Assembly (NCBI RefSeq): GCF_030272615.1 | Contig: NC_081414.1 | Span: 813,471,569 to 813,535,568 of the forward strand | Direction: 5' to 3' | Length of the DNA stretch: 64,000 nucleotides | From: Cryptomeria japonica | Lineage: Eukaryota > Streptophyta > Pinopsida > Cupressales > Cupressaceae | In this document: piece after piece, positions 57,942-64,000 of the stretch | How positions within the stretch are numbered: the stretch's first letter is position 1 | How the letters are laid out: every line of letters begins with the position of its first letter | Position numbers and translations under genes: made by a program | Notes under the pieces: model-generated | The model's database searches: none | Told to the model about the DNA's origin: nothing | What the model saw: the letters and a program-made list of their open reading frames with translations, nothing else

Positions 57942-59120
57942 CACATAGGGAGTTCTAGTAGGACTCAACTTATCTCAATGTAACTCAAAGTTGAATTAGG
58001 GTTTAACCTAAAAAAGTGGATCTAAAATTGAGATTAGATTGAGTTAATCAAGGAACAAAGTGTACGACCACTTCTTTAAAAGGAGATGTGTTATTCATTT
58101 TGAGGAGGAGGAATCTAGGAGAGCATTTTCTGAGCATTAAGAGAATGATAATAATGATTTTCAATGTGCATGTCTACTGAAAGTGTGTCACATTGTCATA
58201 GCTTGTTGGTTCTTCATATTGGATGGTGATGCATTTGTATTTGCTATGTTTTGAAATCTGGATTACTTGTTGGAATTCAATAAAGTGTTGAATGTTTAGA
58301 TCTTTTAATGTGAAGTTATAAAAATTGTGAAATACTTGTGCATGTAATATGGTAGTTTATGCAATTATTTTACCATTTTCATTAAAAAAAATTAGGATCT
58401 TGCACCAGTGATGTTTATGATTGTGTGAAATACTAGTCAAGGTATTGTAGGTTAATTAAATTTCATTGGATCTACCAATATACACCAGAGTGAATCAAAT
58501 GCAAAGCTGGTCCTTCTCATTTTTAGTTTATCTCTTCTCTAAACCCTCAAATTTTGTTGAATATTTGATTAGTTTAGGAGTAGAATTTTAACAAATTGCT
58601 ATTTTAAATCGAATTTCTCATGTTTGCAAGTTGTCCTATTGTTGTTATAGTGTTGAAAGTGTTTAATTTTGTGCAATAGATGATTGGAGCAGCCTTTTCA
58701 TACATTGTTTATCTTATTTATTGATCTCTTGATGCATTTAACCACTTGTTTACTTGGTTACCAACATCCCCTTGTATAGGTATATCTATATAAGCCACTG
58801 AATTATCCATCATTATTATGACCTAACACAAAGAGACCTTGGGGTTATCAATCTCTTGAGGTTGGTTTCCTTTCAAAAGACACAATGAATTTGGTGTTCT
58901 ACTTGCATGTTGATAAGTGTGTCAAAACACCCCTCAACAAGTAGATCATAGTTTTCAATTCCTCTTCCATCTTAATGATAATTTAAGTTAACTTTCAATC
59001 CCATTTTATGATTATGCATATAATTCATGCAATTCCTATTCTGAAATGCAAACCCCTAGGTGCCATCTCGACACATATCATTTATGAATATTTGTGCTTC
59101 CTCTGCACCTACATGCATAT
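57942..59120. other. No gene recognised
   Basis: AT-rich spacer. No LTR edge or coding domain is seen. Confidence 0.4.
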
Positions 59121-59870
59121 TGTGTGAGGTAAAAAATGATGATTATAAACTATTGTAAAACCACAAAGATCCAACCACAAGAAAAACCCTAGTTTTACAA
59201 TAAAACATTCACCATACATCAATGAAGAAACCTAGGAACAAGCAAATCAACAAATCGAAACAATAATACAATTCACATGCCAAGTAGGCTTTGATCTCCA
59301 TTGTCTCCTATCTCCATTGATCTTGTTTGATATATTTGATCTCAAATTTTGTATTATGCACAAGAGCTCAACAAAGAACGGATTATGATTGTAAAGATGC
59401 TAGATTGCATGTCATTAGGGGTGTAGAAGGATGAAAGAATCCTCTTATATATAGAGAACACCTTAAAAATTGAAGGGATAGAATTAAGAGGTGAAAAGAT
59501 AAAAGGTTGGCTAGGATTAAAGGGTAGGTAGGAGAAATAATAAAATATGAAGGGGGTAATTAGAAGAAAATTAAGAGATAAGTGACAAGTGTTGTAGAAG
59601 GAAAAAGCCAATGAATTAATTAAATAAATAAAGATTTATTTAATTAATGGAGGAAATGAGACCGATTAAATAAATAAAATATTTATTTAATTTAGGGAAA
59701 GAATAGTTTAAATAAATAAATTTATTTATTTAAATATAAAAAGGCTAGAAGAGGTTTAGTGATTTAATTAAATAAATAGAAAATTATTTAATTAATAGAA
59801 GACATGATAAGATAATTAAATAAATAAATAAAATAATAATAATTAAACAGGACAATTTTAGGTGTCTACA
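59121..59870 (-). mobile_element. Solo LTR, minus strand, imperfect target duplication CATAT/CATAC
   Basis: In element sense it starts TGTAGACACCTAAAATTGTC at 59870 and ends TTTACCTCACACA at 59121. Both ends resemble those of element II (TGTAGGCACCTAAAAAT and CTACCTCACA). A minus-strand TATATATAAGAGG box lies at 59441-59453, and an AT-rich TAAATAAA tract at 59610-59850. Flanks CATAT (59116-59120) and CATAC (59871-59875) differ by one base. It belongs to the same LTR superfamily, but the bodies are not alike. Confidence 0.75.
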
Positions 59871-61365
59871 CATACATGTACAAGTCTATTCAACACCTTT
59901 GGTTGAGTACATTGCTCAAATCTTTTTAACATTCACAATGTTTAATACTCTAATTGAGTTTTAAAATTTCTAGGTCAAAACTAATATTCAATATGTGATT
60001 GTACATTTGTTATGTCACCACCCCTTACTGAGCCTATCAATATTATTGAATAAAATTATAATTATATAGAAGGTCTCATTAACGAGAGCCATGGCTTCTC
60101 AACAAAAGAAAGATTCTCTATTTAGCTTTGACCATAAGCTTCCTTAATACTTTAATTCAAATTTGTTCTTATTTGGACAAAGTTATAACAATTTGGGATT
60201 CTTAGATAATGAGCTAAAGAAAATATTTCAAGGAAAGGAACCTCCAAACCCCTCTCTCCTTGGATATGGTTTTAGAAGATTTCTCTAGAGAAAATAGTTG
60301 AAAAGACTAAGATAATCTAACTTAACTCTTAGTTCTAACGTCTTGATTGCTAGAGCCCTAGAAATGAATTTAAACTCAGTAAGACTTGCTTGCAACTACT
60401 AAGCATCCAAAAACTTAAGAAATAAGATAGGGGAAGAGCACGAGTAGTCGTCATAGCTAACTTCATGCACCCACAGATCCTAAACGGTACATTGGTTTTT
60501 TTGGTTTTTTTTAGTTGTCTTTGTATGCGACTTAACTGCTTATAGCTATTGATCTGGCTTTTGGGTAGTAATGATGCACGTTGTGGAATCAGTTATGCAT
60601 ACAAAGGTCAAAAAGTACAAATTTCAAAGTGTCGCCTGATACCTAACTAAAGATGTTCTAGTAACTGTCAGCTCAAAATCACTAGTACTTGTTGACAAAT
60701 GTCCCAATAGTGGTGCACAAATGGGCCAATTATGAACAAAAAATAACAAAAAATGATGTCTATTGGTACAAAACAAATTTATTAATGGCATTTTCACTAT
60801 GATGGCTATTGGGGGGTCAACATGACAATAAGGTGACAGTTATTGGAACTATGTTATCTATTGGTGGTCTTCCCCTAGTATCTTTCCATTGTTTGTTTAT
60901 CTAAAGTTTAGTAACTCTATACTAATTGCAGAGTTGCACTTAGATTTCAAGTTATTACCTTCATGTGAGCTTATTTTCAAATGGATACAAAAAGATTTGT
61001 TAAAGATACAATTATTTTCTATTGTTTGTGATAGCTCATAACTTGTAAAGCAAACTTTAATTACAATTGATGTGTGCAAACTATCTTTGTTTTTAGAATG
61101 AATGAAGAAAGAGATTTTATCGAGTAGAAGTACTCATAACTATGTTTGATTACACCATAGACGTGTAAAATAAAGATTAAATTAAATGAATCATTCATGT
61201 GATTTTTGAAGGTCGATAGCTATGGATAAGTTTGTCCTTTCTAAAGCTTTATCTTCAAGCTCTCTATTCTCCACTAGTTGAGACGATGTTTCTCACTATA
61301 ATTGTTTAAAACTTGGTATCTTATAAATTCCTTTTAGAATCAATTTCACCCAAATATATATAACT
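59871..61365. other. No gene recognised
   Basis: AT-rich sequence without a domain. Short open frames only. Confidence 0.4.
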
Positions 61366-62360
61366 CGTAGACACATAAAATTGATTGAATTAATATTTAA
61401 TTAATTATGTCTTTATCGCATGATTAATTAAATTAATCGTATTAACCTATCATTACTTCTAAATTAATTAAATTATATTTAATTAATATCCCCATTCCAC
61501 TTCTTCCAAATATTGATTTATTTCAATAAATCAAAGTCACCTTTATGGAATAATTCATTTTTATCCCTAATCCTAATTAGCTAAATTAATCCTTGACTAA
61601 TTAGGCTAATTTGATGATTCCTACAAACCTATCATATAATCCCCTCATTATCCTAATTAATCCAAAGCCTAACCAATGTTAGTATTTATTCAAATTAAAA
61701 ATGCTACATATTTACCCAAACCCACATGTGACTCACAAGTCACTTTACATGTCCACATCACCTTGGACCAAGGGGTTATCACACATGTGTGAGGATGCTC
61801 TTCCCCATAGATCCACCCTACTCATTCCTCTTTTAGCCCATATGTCATAAAAAATCTTCCACTAGCCCTTACACCTTGCCACAAGTATTTCCACTTGTCA
61901 CCTCTTGGACTTCCCAAGATTTGCTCACACATGTGTGAGCACACTTACCCTTGCACCTACTTCTCCTTGTGACACTTGTCACAAGCCTAAGCCTTCAAGC
62001 CTAGGACCACATTCCCTTTCAATCTAAGCCCTTAATCACCCTTTTAATCTTGACCATCGATTTCCAAGCCTCCAACTCTATAAACTGAGCCTTTATCCAT
62101 CAATCAATCATCTACTTTTTATCATGTCATTATGCTACCCTTTTATCCATAAATCATTTCAAACTTAGGTTTTCCTATTGACATCATAAGATTCTCCATA
62201 GTACCCTCATCATGCCCAAATCATCACCCACACACACTTAGTTTGTTATGCTATTTGAGAGCATTCCACACTTAACCCTACTCAATCTCCCACTCTTCAT
62301 TTGACAACCTCAAAGCAATGCGGCTCGTGGAGACGAGGAGGACAAGGAAGACCGAAATGG
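61366..62360 (+). mobile_element. Diverged LTR, plus orientation
   Basis: It starts CGTAGACACATAAAATTG, one base off the TGTAGACACCTAAAATTG start of the other LTRs. An AT-rich TTAATTAA tract follows at 61380-61680, then a TATAAACTGAG box at 62079, the same layout as the 14386-15473 LTR. The 3' edge is not clear (about 62300-62380) and no target duplication was found. Confidence 0.45.
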
Positions 62361-62862
62361 CATAGGGAGCATCATGAGTGAAGTCTTTCTTTATGTTCAT
62401 GTTTCTCATTTATAATTTTTCATACTTTCTTGATATCGCTTTTAAGATGGTTTCGATTTATATTGACTACTGATCTTGACTAACCATTTTTACACGATAT
62501 ATAACTAAATTTCAAATTTCCTACTATTAAGTGAATCAAGAATTAATTATCCTTGAAATGCTAATGCTCATGAAATTACATTTCAATTTTACTTCTAGAG
62601 AAACATGGAGTCGTGGGCTATTTCTTAAGCTTTCTTCCACATAGTGAATTAGATAAGCTTGCTCAAATGCCATCATGGACAATGTAAATCACTCATATTG
62701 TGCGATGAAGAAACTTGGTTGTGTTAGTCACTTAATGTCGTCGTAGATGTTTAAATTTTCATTAATTGCAAAGTCCATAGGATTTTTTGTGTAAGGATAT
62801 GTATTAATAAGATCTAATTATAGCTCGTTGATGGGCTTTCTTGAGTTGATCCAATTTTTTAG

Positions 62863-63370
62863 ATGGGCAAAGGGGATACCAAGGCTACTATGGTTTGGCG
62901 GAAGCCAAAAGTTGGTTGGATAAAATTGAATTTTGATGGTGTGTCAAAGGGTAATTCAGGGTTGTCAGGGGTAGGCTTTGTTGCCCGAGACTGGAATGGG
63001 AACATTTTAGCTATTGGAGCTAAGCTTTTAGTTAATGGGATGAATAATGAGGCTAAGGTGTACACATCTATTTGGGGAGAGAGGATGGTATAATGTCTTT
63101 TAGTCTCTTGTTTGCGTGTCGAAGGTGACTCTCAAATCGTGGTGAATTCGCTTTTTGAATAAGAGGAAAATGTGTGGAATATTAACAAATTTACTTTAAG
63201 TTGTTAGAAAGGATTTAAATTTTTTTGAATCCTCTAAATCCTTTAAAATATCCCATGTTTTGGGGGAGGGTAATGATGTGGATGACATACTTTCGAAAAG
63301 GGCCACATAATTAAACAAAGTTGGCAGTGATGGAGTGTGGGAAGAATTTCATGGTGTCAAGTTGGCAGAG
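62863..63370 (+). pseudogene. RNase H domain fragment of a LINE-type (non-LTR) retrotransposon
   Basis: WRKPKVGWIKLNFDGVSKGN, GVGFVARDWNGNILAIGAK and MNNEAKV (62890-63058) give the plant LINE RNase H pattern with the first Asp and the Glu. After a frame change, VEGDSQIVVNSL (63118-63155) carries the next Asp and ISHVLGEGNDVDDILSKRAT (63247-63309) the last. Stops and a shift make it dead. No reverse transcriptase precedes it. A related LINE endonuclease lies on the minus strand at 9.6-10.1 kb, but the two need not be from one copy. Confidence 0.75.
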
Positions 63371-64000
63371 GGGTGTTGAGTACGCCACAACTCATGTGAT
63401 ATTAAATGTCAATTAACAATCATTTTGATAAGGGGTGAGTTGGAGGTTGTTTAAATTCGAAGGTGGATGGCAAGTGTAGCAAGAAATTACACGAAACCAT
63501 GTAAAGTTAGACACATTCACAACAAGGTCATCAAATGAGGGATAAATGAAATAAAAAATGAACAGTCAAACCATCCAATCTCCTTTGATGAAGGCCTTGT
63601 TGCTCCTTCTTTCTTCTCTAATTATGTTGGTATGTTGGATCAATCCATTGTGCAACTCATATGAAGCAAGGGAAAAAGCGTGATAGGCAAGAATACTTGA
63701 AGATTTGAAAGTATATGAACTCAAGAGAATGTAGCGTAAATGTAAAATGCTAAGATGTCCAAATGAGGAGACACGAGCCCAATTTATAGACTTTTCAAAT
63801 CACATTGAACGGACAAGATCAACTTAATCTGATGATTGAGATTTCGTGTAAGGATGAGTTAAAAGAGATATTGTCATTGGAAGTGAAGATAAAAAGGAGT
63901 TAAATCAAAAAGAAATTGGAAGCTTCTATTTGCACTCCAAATATTCTATTTAAACTTGAATGAGGTGGAATTAATAATTTAAAATTATTAATTTCAATCA
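63371..64000. other. No gene recognised
   Basis: The sequence after the LINE fragment shows no domain or LTR edge. GAAAAAGCG-type and AAATTATTAATTT stretches at the end are simple AT-rich sequence. Confidence 0.4.

Noticed and set aside
62300-62380. Precise 3' end of the diverged LTR by likeness of ATGGCATAGGGAG to ATGGAATAGGGAG at 15477-15489
   Set aside because: The second site lies just outside the LTR edge set by the target duplication, so the likeness is probably chance or the edge is uncertain; not used to set a boundary.

Overview
This is a window of plant nuclear DNA, most likely from a seed plant with a large, repeat-rich genome (gymnosperm-like by general feel; the species is not established). 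Nearly everything recognisable is retrotransposon sequence. The only host-type gene is a broken fragment of a plant glutathione peroxidase. There is no bacterial or phage gene, rRNA, tRNA or CRISPR array that I can support.

Layout. (1) 1-9438: a long direct repeat (1-3744 and 5702-9438) with LTR-like promoter regions flanks a short interior with a decayed gag-like ORF. That ORF has a G-patch-like segment and two CHHC zinc knuckles but no polymerase, so this looks like a non-autonomous LTR element, possibly in tandem. (2) 9560-10330: minus-strand LINE endonuclease fragment. (3) 14386-15473: solo LTR with a 6-bp target duplication. (4) 16033-16366: two exons of a glutathione peroxidase pseudogene. 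(5) 17240-37623: element I, a decayed minus-strand Ty3/gypsy element of the Tat type (two RNase H domains), itself carrying a 1.4-kb LTR-like insertion. (6) 38430-53992: element II, a younger minus-strand Tat element bounded by the 5-bp duplication CTTAC. Its 8.2-kb gag-pol frame is broken by six in-frame stops and no frameshift. (7) 37.8-38.4 and 54.2-55.5 kb: an approximately 590-bp tandem repeat into which element II inserted. (8) 59121-59870 solo LTR, 61366-about 62360 diverged LTR, and 62863-63370 plus-strand LINE RNase H fragment.

How the parts fit. Elements I and II share a plan. In element sense: 5' LTR, primer-binding leader with a GC-containing short-repeat array, a conserved leader block, gag (capsid, CHHC knuckle), protease, G-patch, reverse transcriptase, RNase H, second RNase H, integrase, then a long 3' region with an extra gene on the opposite strand, then the 3' LTR. 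In element I that opposite-strand gene is clearly a plant mobile domain (PMD) protein followed by Gly/Arg-rich, coiled-coil and tail segments. In element II only the acidic, coiled-coil and tail half remains, fused to the 3' LTR by a deletion. This antisense PMD-type gene is the most interesting system here. Extra antisense ORFs in Tat-type elements and PMD proteins linked to transposons are both known in general, so the novelty lies in the details.

All coordinates and similarities were read by eye. Domain names rest on motif recognition, not on searches.
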